A stretch of DNA of 64,000 nt. Origin: a candidate division WOR-3 bacterium (GTDB taxonomy: Bacteria > Hydrothermota > Hydrothermia > UBA1063). The stretch is from positions 437,866 through 501,865 of the forward strand of contig JBDRYS010000001.1 in NCBI GenBank assembly GCA_039803545.1. Direction: 5' to 3'. The position numbers were made by a program, and so were the translations under genes. A model generated the notes under the pieces. It searched no databases and had not been told where the DNA came from. It saw only the letters and a list, made by a program, of their open reading frames with translations. Shown one piece after another: positions 36,528 to 45,109 of the stretch; within the stretch, counting starts at the first letter, position 1; the number at the start of each line of letters is the position of its first letter.

Positions 36528-36898
36528 AAACTTAAGGAATCTAATTCTGCGGCATTTATAGTATTGCTAAGAGTTTAATTTTGCTAAAGTTGGAGATTTA
36601 TCACTGCAAAATCTGCAAAAATAAGAAAGAAGCAAGTCTTCGAGAAAGCGAAGTTTATCAAGGTTGGCGCCTTTCAAGACTTTATTTTGAGAAGGATTTG
36701 AGCTATAAAGGTTTACCTCCGAGCTTCTATTATTCTCTCTTTAATTGCGTTAGTTTGTATAATTAATCCATTCTAAGCTTTTTATTGTGTTCTTAAAGGG
36801 GGTGCTTGTTTACTTTGTGACATGAATTGAAGTTTGTCTTGAGATGTATACCTTTACTGGGACTTTCAGGAAGAAAATATGATAACTTTAACAAGCAA
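36528..36898. other. Intergenic region between convergent operons, 371 bp
   Basis: This gap lies between the symporter (+) and the hypothetical gene (-). It holds a 61-codon TTG-initiated frame (36581-36766) with no ribosome-binding site and no recognisable domain. I saw no intrinsic terminator, tRNA or repeat. Confidence 0.5.
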
Positions 36899-37438
36899 TT
36901 AATTTCCTTTAATTACCCTCAGATACCCTGAGGCGATTTCGCTGTAAGGAGTTTGAGGGTAATTTTTTATCAGTTCGTTTAATAGATTTATGCATTCATC
37001 CTTGTTGTAACTTTTAAATCTTTTGGCCGTCAGGAAGGCCCCGTGAAACAATAAAAGGGTGTCACTCATCGTGTCGAGAAGTTTTTTGCAAGTTTGGAAA
37101 CTTACATCTTTTTGAGACAGGTTATCAAGAAGCTTCAAATAATTTAGAAAATCACTTGTATTTCCTTCTGACTTTTCAGGCAACTGGCTTTTAATAGTGT
37201 ATGCAAAATAAAATCTCAAGTAGTATTCTGCAAGCCTTTTTACCTCATCGGAGCTTCTATACCTCGTCAGGATTTCCTTTATAAAGAGGATGTCATTTTT
37301 TAAAAGGCTGTCCGATTCAAAAAAGGCAACGTTTAAAAGGCTATCGCCCTTTCCAAAATCCAGATTTCTAAAAGAGAGAAGGCTGTTCTTAAAACTTTCA
37401 CTGTAGAGAATAAATATTAGGCCTACTATGTGCATCAT
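36899..37438 (-). CDS. Hypothetical protein, TPR-like C terminus
   Basis: I do not recognise the 179-residue protein. The N terminus is hydrophobic (I-V-G-L-I-F-I-L-Y) and may be a signal sequence. The rest is helical and charged, and the end L-L-N-E-L-I-K-N-Y-P-Q-T-P-Y resembles a tetratricopeptide repeat of the kind in outer-membrane assembly lipoproteins such as BamD. The ATG overlaps the stop of the HD gene (TAATG), so it is translationally coupled and last in the folP operon. Confidence 0.65.
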   Translation of the reverse strand: MMHIVGLIFILYSESFKNSLLSFRNLDFGKGDSLLNVAFFESDSLLKNDILFIKEILTRYRSSDEVKRLAEYYLRFYFAYTIKSQLPEKSEGNTSDFLNYLKLLDNLSQKDVSFQTCKKLLDTMSDTLLLFHGAFLTAKRFKSYNKDECINLLNELIKNYPQTPYSEIASGYLRVIKGN

Positions 37439-37995
37439 TAAAGCTCAAGCTCGTTCTTGATTGATCGCATTGCTTCAAGGCAAATTTCTAAAAATTCTTC
37501 AAGGGAGATTCCAAGGGATTCAATGCTTTTCATTTGCTCGCGGGAAGCACCCGCTGCAAATCTTTTTTCTTTGAATCTCTTTATCATAAAATCTAAATCG
37601 AGACCATCCAGTGATTTTGAAGGATGCATTAGAGCGCATGCTACGATAAATCCTGTTGTGGGATCAACAGCGTATATGGCTTTCTCAATATTCTTTTCTA
37701 AAGGCTTTTTATTGCAATGGGCCAAAATGGCATCGAAGATAATCTGGTTATCAAGTCCTTTGTCTTTTAAAATTTCTAAGCTAATGTAGCCATGGCGCTC
37801 CGGATTGTCAACGGTTTTTTCATAATCAATGTCGTGTAAAAGGCCGGCAAGTTCCCAGAGATTTTCATCTTCGTTGAATTTTCTTGCAAGGGCTTTCATG
37901 CAAGCCCCTGTAGCGAGCATATGTTTAATAAGATTTTTCTTACTTATGTATTCCTCGATCCACTTTATCGCCTCATCTCTTGAAATCACGTTCAT
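37438..37995 (-). CDS. HD-domain phosphohydrolase
   Basis: The 185-residue protein has the HD fold of small predicted hydrolases. An N-terminal H-M-L-A-T-G-A helix is followed by L-L-H-D-I-D-Y-E-K-T near residue 51, then R-H-G-Y-I-S and A-H-C-N-K-K. These His/Asp residues form the metal site. Such proteins usually hydrolyse nucleotides or related phosphoesters; the substrate is unknown. It overlaps the upstream small gene by 23 bp. Confidence 0.87.
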   Translation of the reverse strand: MNVISRDEAIKWIEEYISKKNLIKHMLATGACMKALARKFNEDENLWELAGLLHDIDYEKTVDNPERHGYISLEILKDKGLDNQIIFDAILAHCNKKPLEKNIEKAIYAVDPTTGFIVACALMHPSKSLDGLDLDFMIKRFKEKRFAAGASREQMKSIESLGISLEEFLEICLEAMRSIKNELEL

Positions 37996-38374
37996 TTCCC
38001 CGCGCCTCCTTTAAGATCTTTTCAACATCCTTTTCCAACGCTTTCAGTTTATTGTACTCCTCTGCACTCTTTGCTTCCTTGAAATAAAGTTCTAAATAGG
38101 CTTTTAAAATCTGAATATTCTCTCTTTTAGGCTCCTTTAACTTTTTGCTAATGGAGTCAAGGTAAGGGATAATTCTTGTTTTTACCGATTCCTTAGCCTG
38201 AGCATTAATGTATTGCAGCTGGTGTATAGATGCTGAATTTTTAGTTAAAGAATCATAAAAGGCTAAAAAGTCTTTGACCCTTAAAAGGGCTTTTTGATAT
38301 TCATTATCTCTTGGTCTGGTACAGCTGTCTACAATAATAACTGAAAATAGAAACACGCAAAGGTATTTCAACAT
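37973..38374 (-). CDS. Putative small lipoprotein
   Basis: The 133-residue protein has an N-terminal hydrophobic stretch ending V-D-S-C, an imperfect lipobox that would put the lipidated Cys at about residue 18. The mature part is helical and rich in Lys/Glu, with no recognised domain. It overlaps folP by 7 bp and the HD gene by 23 bp, which supports expression. Confidence 0.65.
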   Translation of the reverse strand: MLKYLCVFLFSVIIVDSCTRPRDNEYQKALLRVKDFLAFYDSLTKNSASIHQLQYINAQAKESVKTRIIPYLDSISKKLKEPKRENIQILKAYLELYFKEAKSAEEYNKLKALEKDVEKILKEARGNERDFKR

Positions 38375-39177
38375 TTTAACGCTTCAATGACTCTCCTTAA
38401 CTCCACATGAGGTCTAACATCATGGACCCTAATAATATCAACACCTCTCATTATAAGATAGGCGCTCACCCCAAGAGTACCGTAAAGCCGCTCCCCAGGC
38501 GGAATATTGCCTAATAACATCCCGATCATCGACTTCCTCGAATGTCCTACGAGTAGTGGGAATCCGATTTTTTTGAACTCGTCGATATTTTTTAGGATTT
38601 CCAGATTGTGTTCTAAAGTTTTACCAAAGCCAATACCAGGGTCAATGATTATTTTATCCCTTGGTATGCCGTTAGATAGAGCGTAATTCGATTGCTTAAT
38701 AAGGAACTCCCTTATTTCTCCAACTACATCTGAGTAAGTGGGATTTAACTGCATATTTTTGGGAGTACCTTTCATGTGCATGATGATCACATAAGCGCCG
38801 TATTTTCTTGCAACTTCAACCATTTTTTCATCGGCGGTTAGCCCTGAAATGTCATTGATAATGGAGGCACCTTGTTTACATGCTTCCTCTGCCACCTCGG
38901 ATTTATAGGTGTCAATGGATATAGGAATTGGAAATCCTTTTAACTTCTCGATTACAGGGATTATCCTATCCAGTTCTTCCTGTAAAGTTACAGGATCAGC
39001 GCCGGGCCGTGTCGATTCGCCTCCTATATCGATTATGTCTGCCCCTTCTTTTAGTATCTCCTCTGCTCTCTTTACCGCTAATTCAGTGAGGTTATACCTT
39101 CCTCCGTCGTAAAAGGAGTCAGGCGTTACATTCAAAATGCCCATTATTAAAGTGCGGACACCAAATTCAATTTTCAT
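38368..39177 (-). CDS. folP: Dihydropteroate synthase
   Basis: The 269-residue TIM barrel has the family motifs in order: G-I-L-N-V-T-P-D-S-F, D-I-G-G-E-S-T-R-P-G-A, N-D-I-S-G-L, I-M-H-M-K-G-T-P, D-P-G-I-G-F-G-K and V-G-H-S-R-K-S. It condenses p-aminobenzoate with the pterin diphosphate in folate synthesis. It leads a four-gene operon. An AAGGG stretch 8 nt before the ATG is a weak ribosome-binding site. Confidence 0.97.
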   Translation of the reverse strand: MKIEFGVRTLIMGILNVTPDSFYDGGRYNLTELAVKRAEEILKEGADIIDIGGESTRPGADPVTLQEELDRIIPVIEKLKGFPIPISIDTYKSEVAEEACKQGASIINDISGLTADEKMVEVARKYGAYVIIMHMKGTPKNMQLNPTYSDVVGEIREFLIKQSNYALSNGIPRDKIIIDPGIGFGKTLEHNLEILKNIDEFKKIGFPLLVGHSRKSMIGMLLGNIPPGERLYGTLGVSAYLIMRGVDIIRVHDVRPHVELRRVIEALKC

Positions 39178-39203
39178 ATTTCGCCCTTAACTCAAGTGTG
39201 TTA

Positions 39204-39232
39204 ATTTTAAAAGTTTTGCTGCGGATAATAAA
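39204..39232 (-). promoter_or_regulatory. Possible promoter of the folP operon
   Basis: On the minus strand, a weak -35 box TTTATT (39232-39227) and TAAAAT (39209-39204) are 17 bp apart. The -10 box ends 26 nt before the folP ATG. The -35 match is poor, so this is tentative. Confidence 0.4.
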
Positions 39233-39302
39233 ATTACTATACAATTTAGTTGTGTTAAGTGTCGCAATAAAAGTGGAAAATTGGTTGAGTTCGTAGAGCT
39301 AT

Positions 39303-39331
39303 TTGGCAATTTCGTTGCTCAGGAATATAAT
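39303..39331 (+). promoter_or_regulatory. Predicted promoter of the CDP-alcohol transferase gene, leaderless or nearly so
   Basis: TTGGCA (39303-39308) and the consensus TATAAT (39326-39331) are 17 bp apart. The -10 box ends 9 nt before the ATG at 39341 and no Shine-Dalgarno sequence is present. This promoter decides the start of the gene: an upstream TTG at 39281 would not be in the transcript. Confidence 0.65.
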
Positions 39332-39340
39332 AAAAAAAAG

Positions 39341-39886
39341 ATGAATTTTTTATACGAGTTCGGTTATAAAGTTGCCGATTTTCTCACGTTCTTAAGACTG
39401 ATATTCGTTCTTCTTATGCTATCACTTATTCCCGAAGGGGGATCATCCCTTAATACCTTTATGTTTTTTGTTTTTGGGTCTTGGTTAACGGATATCCTTG
39501 ATGGATTTTTTGCCCGTAAGAGTAAAAGGCTTGGTTATCTTGGTAAGTGGGACGGATGGGTGGATAGTGCTTTTTATGTAACTACCCTTTTGTATAGTAC
39601 TTCATTAGGGCTATACTCCTTCAGGTTATTCTTCATTATTCTTGTGATCAATTTCTTAGCGGTTTTCCTTACCAAGAACCTGGAAGTTAACCAGGCTTTT
39701 CACTTCCTTTACATCCTTATGGGTTTTAGAGCCCTTTATATAATAGACAGAGGGTGGTTTCTTCGGGTTCTTATATGGACATTAGTAGTCATTGTTTTAA
39801 AGTGGTCTCGGCTTAAAGAACAGATAAAGATTTTCATCAATAGCTGGAAAAATCTACTCTTTGGAAAAAAGAGCCCTTCTCATTGA
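39341..39886 (+). CDS. CDP-alcohol phosphatidyltransferase family protein
   Basis: I start at ATG 39341 because a strong promoter lies directly before it; an in-frame TTG at 39281 is upstream of that promoter. The 181-residue membrane protein has the family core D-I-L-D-G-F-F-A-R followed by G-K-W-D-G-W-V-D. In the canonical motif the Gly and third Asp are separated by three residues; here there are two, or five if the earlier Gly is used. Enzymes of this family make phosphatidylglycerophosphate or related lipids. The 3' end overlaps the convergent UPF0282 gene by 33 bp. Confidence 0.8.
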   Translation: MNFLYEFGYKVADFLTFLRLIFVLLMLSLIPEGGSSLNTFMFFVFGSWLTDILDGFFARKSKRLGYLGKWDGWVDSAFYVTTLLYSTSLGLYSFRLFFIILVINFLAVFLTKNLEVNQAFHFLYILMGFRALYIIDRGWFLRVLIWTLVVIVLKWSRLKEQIKIFINSWKNLLFGKKSPSH

Positions 39887-40702
39887 CTCTAAATATTTTG
39901 GTTCAGTTCTATAGAACTCCGCAGCGGTTCCTGCAAAGGAAAGTCCTCGATGGTTTAAAATTTTTTCGTAAAACTTTTTCCAGTCTGAAATCCGGGATGA
40001 ATGATGGTCAATAATTAAATTTTTTATTCCGCATATGTCAATAAGGTGCTCTAGTCTCTTTAAAGATTCAACAAACCATTTGTTCTTTAACACTGAACCT
40101 TTTAAATACAGTGGAAATCCATCGAAAATAAGGGTCGATATCTGCCTTCTCTTCAAAAAGCCAAATAACGAATCCTCTATTACACCGGAAATGTCGGATG
40201 TGTGAAATACACTTTCGTCGTCTTCCTTAATATAAACTCCAATGACCTTTATATCCTCTCTCCCATAACCGTGAGACAAGGCAGGGGTAAATTGAATTTC
40301 AGTTTCTCCAAACCGGAAGCTTTTGCCGTCAGCAGGTATTATTGATTTTGGACTTTTTAATTCCTTTATGAACTTTTCAGCCCTCCGCCTCTGCATTGTG
40401 TTTATATTTGAAAAATCCTTCACAAGGAGAATCTTGTCTTCATAAAGATAAGCATTGCAGTAGTGGTGATGATCGTAATGGTAGTGAGTTATAATGGCAA
40501 TATCTGATTCTTTTAAGTGTTCATTTATTTTTTGCCAACATTCCCAGAGGGATTCGACCTCAAGTCTATGAGGCGGCAAATTGAATCTATCTGGCCCCAA
40601 TGCACAACCGGGGTCTATTATGATCTTAACGTCCTTTGTCTTCACGAAGGTGCAGAACGATCTAACACCGAAACTCTCCGTTGCAAGAATTCTAATGTCC
40701 AT
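39854..40702 (-). CDS. UPF0282-type metallo-beta-lactamase-fold hydrolase
   Basis: The 282-residue protein begins with E-S-F-G-V-R-S-F-C-T-F-V and D-P-G-C-A-L-G-P-D-R, then T-H-Y-H-Y-D-H-H-H, which gives metal ligands His73, His75, Asp77 and His78. Later ligands are in T-S-D-I-S-G and I-D-H-H. This matches UPF0282, a family mainly annotated in archaea. The function is unknown. The ATG has no Shine-Dalgarno sequence and lies 6 nt after a TAAAAT box. Confidence 0.85.
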   Translation of the reverse strand: MDIRILATESFGVRSFCTFVKTKDVKIIIDPGCALGPDRFNLPPHRLEVESLWECWQKINEHLKESDIAIITHYHYDHHHYCNAYLYEDKILLVKDFSNINTMQRRRAEKFIKELKSPKSIIPADGKSFRFGETEIQFTPALSHGYGREDIKVIGVYIKEDDESVFHTSDISGVIEDSLFGFLKRRQISTLIFDGFPLYLKGSVLKNKWFVESLKRLEHLIDICGIKNLIIDHHSSRISDWKKFYEKILNHRGLSFAGTAAEFYRTEPKYLESMRRALFSKE

Positions 40703-40708
40703 AACTAT

Positions 40709-40737
40709 ATTTTAAGATGCGAACAGTTTGTTGTATA
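40709..40737 (-). promoter_or_regulatory. Predicted promoter of the UPF0282 hydrolase gene, giving a leaderless mRNA
   Basis: On the minus strand, TATACA (40737-40732) and TAAAAT (40714-40709) are 17 bp apart. The -10 box ends 6 nt before the ATG. It lies almost entirely on top of the opposite-facing efflux promoter. Confidence 0.5.
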
Positions 40738-40739
40738 AT
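40711..40739 (+). promoter_or_regulatory. Predicted promoter of the MacAB-TolC-like efflux operon
   Basis: A weak -35 box TTTAAG (40711-40716) and a consensus TATAAT (40734-40739) are 17 bp apart. The -10 box ends 24 nt before the ATG and GGAGGT precedes the start codon. The -10 box overlaps the -35 box of the opposite promoter, so RNA polymerase cannot occupy both. Confidence 0.55.
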
Positions 40740-40763
40740 TTCGTCTAATAGTATGGAGGTTTT

Positions 40764-42020
40764 ATGAATGGAATTCTTGAATTATTGAAATCGGCATGGT
40801 TAACTTTTAATAGCAATAAACTTCGTTCCCTTCTCACGACGTTGGGAGTTGTTGTGGGTGTCTCAACGGTTATCGCTATGGTTTCTGTAATCGATGGTAT
40901 TAATAAGTATGTCTATAAAGTGCTTGGAGGTTTGGGAACTTCAACGGTGTATGTTCAGAAATATAAATGGATTCTTACTGGTAGATTAACACCGGAAGAG
41001 TTAAGAAAGCTTATGAATACACCGGATTTAACCATTGAGGATGCTAAAGCCATAAGGAGTTTAGATGAGGTCGAACTCGTCTCCGCTGTTCAGCCTGTAA
41101 GGGGTGTCACTGCAAGGTATAGGGAAAGAACAGTTGATGCAGACCCATCCGGAGTGGAGCCGGATTACTTAGCTATTACAGGTTACGAGTTAGCCTCAGG
41201 AAGGCCATTCATCGAGAATGACGTGCTCTATAAAACTAACAATGTGATCATTGGCGATTTTATTAAGCAAAGGCTCTTTCCCGATGAGGATCCCGTCGGC
41301 AAGGAAATCTGGATTGATCGATATAAGTTCACCGTCATAGGTGTTTTAAAACCAAAGGGACAACTCCTTGGGCAAAATATGGATAATGTTTTATTAATAC
41401 CTATCACAACAGCACTAAAATATTTTCCTGTGCGTGGCAGATTTGGTCCTTACAGAATATTCCGAAGTCTTCAAATCGTTGCCAAAATAAGGGATGACGT
41501 TCCGCTTGAAAAGGGGATGAGCGCCATTGAAAGTCTTATGAGGGCAAGAAGAGGCATAAGGTTTACGGAGGACAATAATTTCTTCCTTAACACTTCAGAG
41601 ATGCTGATTTCTGCCTATAAGCAGATAACAGGTGGAATATTTATCGCAATGGTTGCAATTGCTTCAATGGCTCTGATTGTAGGTGGTATTGGAATTATGA
41701 ATATTATGCTGGTTTCGGTAACAGAGAGGACAAGAGAAATCGGGGTGAGGAAGGCTGTTGGCGCAACACCTAAAGACATAATGCTCTTGTTTCTTATAGA
41801 GGCTATTTTATTAACCACTATTGGGGGGCTTATTGGCGTTGTACTTGGGTTCATTTTTGGTAAGGTTGTTTCCTTACTTACTCCTCTACCCGCTTCTATA
41901 CCCCTATGGAGTGTAATTGTGGGGTTAGGTTTTTCATCAGCTGTTGGTTTATTTTTTGGTATTTATCCTGCGAGAAAAGCCTCAAAACTCAATCCTGTTG
42001 AGGCTTTAAGGTACGAGTAA
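40764..42020 (+). CDS. MacB-like ABC transporter permease (FtsX domain)
   Basis: The 418-residue permease has a first helix with L-T-T-L-G-V-V-V-G-V, a large periplasmic MacB_PCD domain (about residues 45-270) and three C-terminal helices with the coupling motif R-E-I-G-V-R-K-A-V-G-A. MacB in E. coli carries its ATPase in the same chain; here the ATPase is a separate gene at 45106. It drives export of a peptide, lipid or drug across the envelope with the TolC and HlyD proteins of this operon. Confidence 0.92.
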   Translation: MNGILELLKSAWLTFNSNKLRSLLTTLGVVVGVSTVIAMVSVIDGINKYVYKVLGGLGTSTVYVQKYKWILTGRLTPEELRKLMNTPDLTIEDAKAIRSLDEVELVSAVQPVRGVTARYRERTVDADPSGVEPDYLAITGYELASGRPFIENDVLYKTNNVIIGDFIKQRLFPDEDPVGKEIWIDRYKFTVIGVLKPKGQLLGQNMDNVLLIPITTALKYFPVRGRFGPYRIFRSLQIVAKIRDDVPLEKGMSAIESLMRARRGIRFTEDNNFFLNTSEMLISAYKQITGGIFIAMVAIASMALIVGGIGIMNIMLVSVTERTREIGVRKAVGATPKDIMLLFLIEAILLTTIGGLIGVVLGFIFGKVVSLLTPLPASIPLWSVIVGLGFSSAVGLFFGIYPARKASKLNPVEALRYE

Positions 42021-42033
42021 AAAGGGTGGAATT

Positions 42034-42687
42034 ATGAAGAATCTACTATGGGTAATATATGCACCTGAAAAGGTTTTTGAAGAGGAGCAAAAGCCCTGGA
42101 CTCCGCTCATTGTCGGCTTGCTTATTAGCATTCTGTTTTTCATCGCAATACAAATATTTCTAAAACAGGAAATTCTCTCAAGCGCTTTAGAACGCATTGC
42201 AGAGCTTCCGGAGGAGCAACAGTCGCGGGCACTTAAGATATTGTATTCCCCGAGACGTGTCATCATTGGATCAGCCTCAATTCTTATTGTTTATCCAATA
42301 AAAATTGCATTGCTTGCGCTGATTTACAACATTGCTGCTCCCATTCTTGGAGGGGAATTGCCATACTTTAAAGCCTTTACAATTTTCTCTTTCTCCCGTT
42401 ACATATCCTCCCTTTCTGCTATCATAAAACTCCCTGTTGCGATTCTAACAAGAAATCCTTTTGTAAGAACTGATTTGGGCATATTTTTCTCTGATAAGAC
42501 AAGTTATATAGCAAACGTTGCCAGTCAGGTTGACCTCTTCACGATCTGGTCCCTTGTAGTGGCTGCCATTGGTCTGGAAAAGTATGCAAAAATGAAAAGA
42601 GAGAATGCTATAGCATTAGTAGGCATTCTATGGCTCGCATACATTTTCGTGGTACATCCGCTAATGATGATAAGGAGGTTAAGATGA
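42034..42687 (+). CDS. Yip1-family membrane protein
   Basis: The 217-residue protein has a short charged N terminus starting W-V-I-Y-A-P-E-K-V-F followed by about five hydrophobic helices, the layout of bacterial YIP1 domain proteins. The P-E-K-V-F-E-E opening is common in that family. The function is unknown. It sits between the permease and the TolC gene and its stop overlaps the TolC start (ATGA), so it is part of the efflux operon. Confidence 0.75.
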   Translation: MKNLLWVIYAPEKVFEEEQKPWTPLIVGLLISILFFIAIQIFLKQEILSSALERIAELPEEQQSRALKILYSPRRVIIGSASILIVYPIKIALLALIYNIAAPILGGELPYFKAFTIFSFSRYISSLSAIIKLPVAILTRNPFVRTDLGIFFSDKTSYIANVASQVDLFTIWSLVVAAIGLEKYAKMKRENAIALVGILWLAYIFVVHPLMMIRRLR

Positions 42688-43940
42688 TACTCTTCTTATT
42701 TTCTCTCTTTTTTTTGATTAATACGCCCGATACCATCGTAGTTAGGTATGAAAATCTTTCAGAACTTGCTGAAAAATTTTCACCGACATATAAAGAGATA
42801 AAGTTTAACCAGAATGCTTCCGCCATCGGCTTTGCAGCTAACATTGCCAGTGCTATTGGAAGTGCAGATTTCTCAATTAACAAGAATGAAATTACTTACC
42901 AGAATCCCCCTGCTCCAATTTTGTCCCCACAATATGGGTCTACCCTTTCTTTAACTACCAGCATACTTGCTACAAATAACCTCTTTAGAGTGGTGGGCTC
43001 TTATCTCGATTTCAAAAATAGCATGTCTTCTCAAGAAGATGCAAAGCTCCAGTTCTTGCTGAATTTAAAAACCTTGTTTTTAAACACTCTAAAGTTGAAA
43101 AAGACCGTGGAAGCTTATGGGAAGGCGTTAGAGAGAAGCAAACTTTATTACGAACTTATTGTTGAACGGTATAAACTGGGAATGGTGTCCAAAACTGACT
43201 CTCTTAAGGGTGAAATAGAAATAAAAAACGCTGAGATAAATCTTCTAAATGCACAGAATGCCTATCAGAAAAGCCTCGAACAGCTAAAATCTTTGCTCGG
43301 TCTAAAGGACGATAGTTTTATTATTTTAGCGGATTACGAACCATCCCTGGACAGCTTCCAGGTTAGAGAGAGAGGATTTTACATAGAGAATGCATTGAAA
43401 AACAATCTCACAGTCAAAACCCTTTCGGCAATTATGAATTCAAGTCGAGTTAATTTGTTGTATTCAACTCTTTCCTTTGTTCCACAGATCTCCTTTGGAA
43501 AGACCTGGTATTACAGCGGTAAGGATTTGCCCAAAAGCCTCGAAGATTATAGTGAAAAAGAACAGTGGACAATACAGGCCTATATAAACCTTGTGAATTA
43601 TCCCTTTGCTGTAGCTCAGAAGTCACAGCTTGAAAGGGCCTACACTTATAGGTACAAAAAGACGATACTGGACATAACAGCAAAGGTTAAGAGTGCCTAC
43701 GAAGACCTCCTTTACAACGCAAAAACCTTTGAACTTGCAAGATTAAGGCTTGAACAGGCTAAGGCAGCCTATTCTCTTGCAAGTGAACAATACAAAGAGG
43801 GTTTAATTTCCCTTTTGCAATTAATGGACGCAGAGACAAGTTATCTGCAAAGTGAAGTTGGTCTTATAGAAGCAAAGTACAATTATTTAATAGCAATTGA
43901 AAACTTATCTTACCTTACAGGAATGGAGGTTGGTAAATGA
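42684..43940 (+). CDS. TolC-family outer membrane efflux protein
   Basis: I start at ATG 42684, 5 nt after AAGGAGG and in ATGA overlap with the Yip1 gene; a longer frame to 42630 has no ribosome-binding site. The 418-residue protein has a signal-like start (I-L-F-L-F-S-L-F-F-L) and two outer-membrane efflux repeats of long coiled-coil helices. Each repeat has an L-x-Y-E/A-x-x-Y-x-x-G motif: Y-Y-E-L-I-V-E-R-Y-K-L-G-M-V, and Y-S-L-A-S-E-Q-Y-K-E-G-L-I. It forms the outer-membrane channel. Confidence 0.88.
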   Translation: MILFLFSLFFLINTPDTIVVRYENLSELAEKFSPTYKEIKFNQNASAIGFAANIASAIGSADFSINKNEITYQNPPAPILSPQYGSTLSLTTSILATNNLFRVVGSYLDFKNSMSSQEDAKLQFLLNLKTLFLNTLKLKKTVEAYGKALERSKLYYELIVERYKLGMVSKTDSLKGEIEIKNAEINLLNAQNAYQKSLEQLKSLLGLKDDSFIILADYEPSLDSFQVRERGFYIENALKNNLTVKTLSAIMNSSRVNLLYSTLSFVPQISFGKTWYYSGKDLPKSLEDYSEKEQWTIQAYINLVNYPFAVAQKSQLERAYTYRYKKTILDITAKVKSAYEDLLYNAKTFELARLRLEQAKAAYSLASEQYKEGLISLLQLMDAETSYLQSEVGLIEAKYNYLIAIENLSYLTGMEVGK

Positions 43941-45109
43941 AAACAAAAAGAATAGTTATTATTGCTGCAGTAATCACTGTGCTGGGAATTATAGTTGCTG
44001 CTAATATTATAAAAGCTGGCAAAAATACACCTACTGTTGAAGCTCAAATTGTAACAAGAGGACGAATTCAGGAAGTTGTCCGGGCAGATGGTGAAATTAA
44101 AGCAGAAAAACAGGTAGATATCGGGTCCGATATAATGGGGAGGATTGAGAAGATTTATGTTAAATTAGGCGATTACGTGAAAAAGGGGGATACCCTTTGC
44201 CTTATTGATAGGCAGTCTTACGAAGCAAAGGTCAACAGTTTAAAAATGAGTTTGAACGATTTACAAAATAAACTTGACAAAGCCCAAAAGGATTTTGAAC
44301 GGATTAAGAGTCTATATGATAAGGGTCTTGTAGCCGAAACAGATTATGAAAACTCCAGACTTCAACTCGAAAGTTTAAAGGCCCAATATCAATCGACCTA
44401 TTACTCTTTAAAAGACGCCGAATATCAACTAAGTAAGACAGTTATTACATCACCAATTACTGGAAAAGTGGTAAGCTTAAACAAAGAAGCAGGTGAAATA
44501 GTAGTGATGGGAACCGTTAACAATCCTGCAACCGTTATTATGACGATCGCTGAACTTTCGAAAATGAAGGTCAATGCCTATGTAGATGAGTCAGAAATTG
44601 TTAAAGTGAAAGAGGGACAACCCGTCAATATAAATGTTACTGCTTACCCTGATAAAAACTTCAAAGGAATTGTGCGGGCAATATCTGCCGCCCCTTATCA
44701 AGGGACCACTACATCTTCCGCGACCGGTGGAGTCCAGTATTCTGTTGAAATTGCCATAGTAGATACTGGAATATTGTACCCTGGAATGACTGCAACCTGT
44801 GAAATAATCACAAACAGAAGGGATTCAGTCCTTAAAGTACCTGTTCAGGCTCTTGGAAAAGAAAAAACTGGAGAAGATTATCTTTTTGTAATAAGAGGTG
44901 GAAAAGTTTATAAAACCCCTGTTAAACTCGGAATAATAGCATCTAACGAAGCGGAGATTGTAGAAGGACTTGCGGAGGGAGATACCATTGCCACGGGACC
45001 TTACACTGTTTTGCGGACTTTAAAAGATGGCCAAAAAGTTAAATTTGAAATAAGGGAAAAGTCTTTCGAAGGTAAAAAGCCTGGCAGAAGATTCGAGAGA
45101 AGACCATGA
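43937..45109 (+). CDS. Periplasmic adaptor (HlyD/MacA-type membrane fusion protein)
   Basis: The 390-residue protein has an N-terminal membrane anchor (I-V-I-I-A-A-V-I-T-V-L-G). A lipoyl half-motif near residue 70 contains V-K-L-G-D-Y-V-K-K-G-D-T-L, followed by a coiled-coil hairpin (about residues 95-165) and the second lipoyl half I-T-S-P-I-T-G-K-V. Beta-barrel and C-terminal domains follow. It bridges the inner-membrane permease and TolC. The ATG overlaps the TolC gene by 4 bp and its stop overlaps the ATPase start by 4 bp. Confidence 0.93.
   Translation: MKTKRIVIIAAVITVLGIIVAANIIKAGKNTPTVEAQIVTRGRIQEVVRADGEIKAEKQVDIGSDIMGRIEKIYVKLGDYVKKGDTLCLIDRQSYEAKVNSLKMSLNDLQNKLDKAQKDFERIKSLYDKGLVAETDYENSRLQLESLKAQYQSTYYSLKDAEYQLSKTVITSPITGKVVSLNKEAGEIVVMGTVNNPATVIMTIAELSKMKVNAYVDESEIVKVKEGQPVNINVTAYPDKNFKGIVRAISAAPYQGTTTSSATGGVQYSVEIAIVDTGILYPGMTATCEIITNRRDSVLKVPVQALGKEKTGEDYLFVIRGGKVYKTPVKLGIIASNEAEIVEGLAEGDTIATGPYTVLRTLKDGQKVKFEIREKSFEGKKPGRRFERRP

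Noticed and set aside
36581-36766. 61-codon open frame with a C-x2-C start (TTG)
   Set aside because: It has no ribosome-binding site, the start is TTG and no domain follows the cysteines; it is likely chance in an AT-rich gap.
39281-39340. Upstream TTG start for the CDP-alcohol transferase
   Set aside because: A near-consensus promoter lies within this extension, so the mRNA should begin just before ATG 39341.
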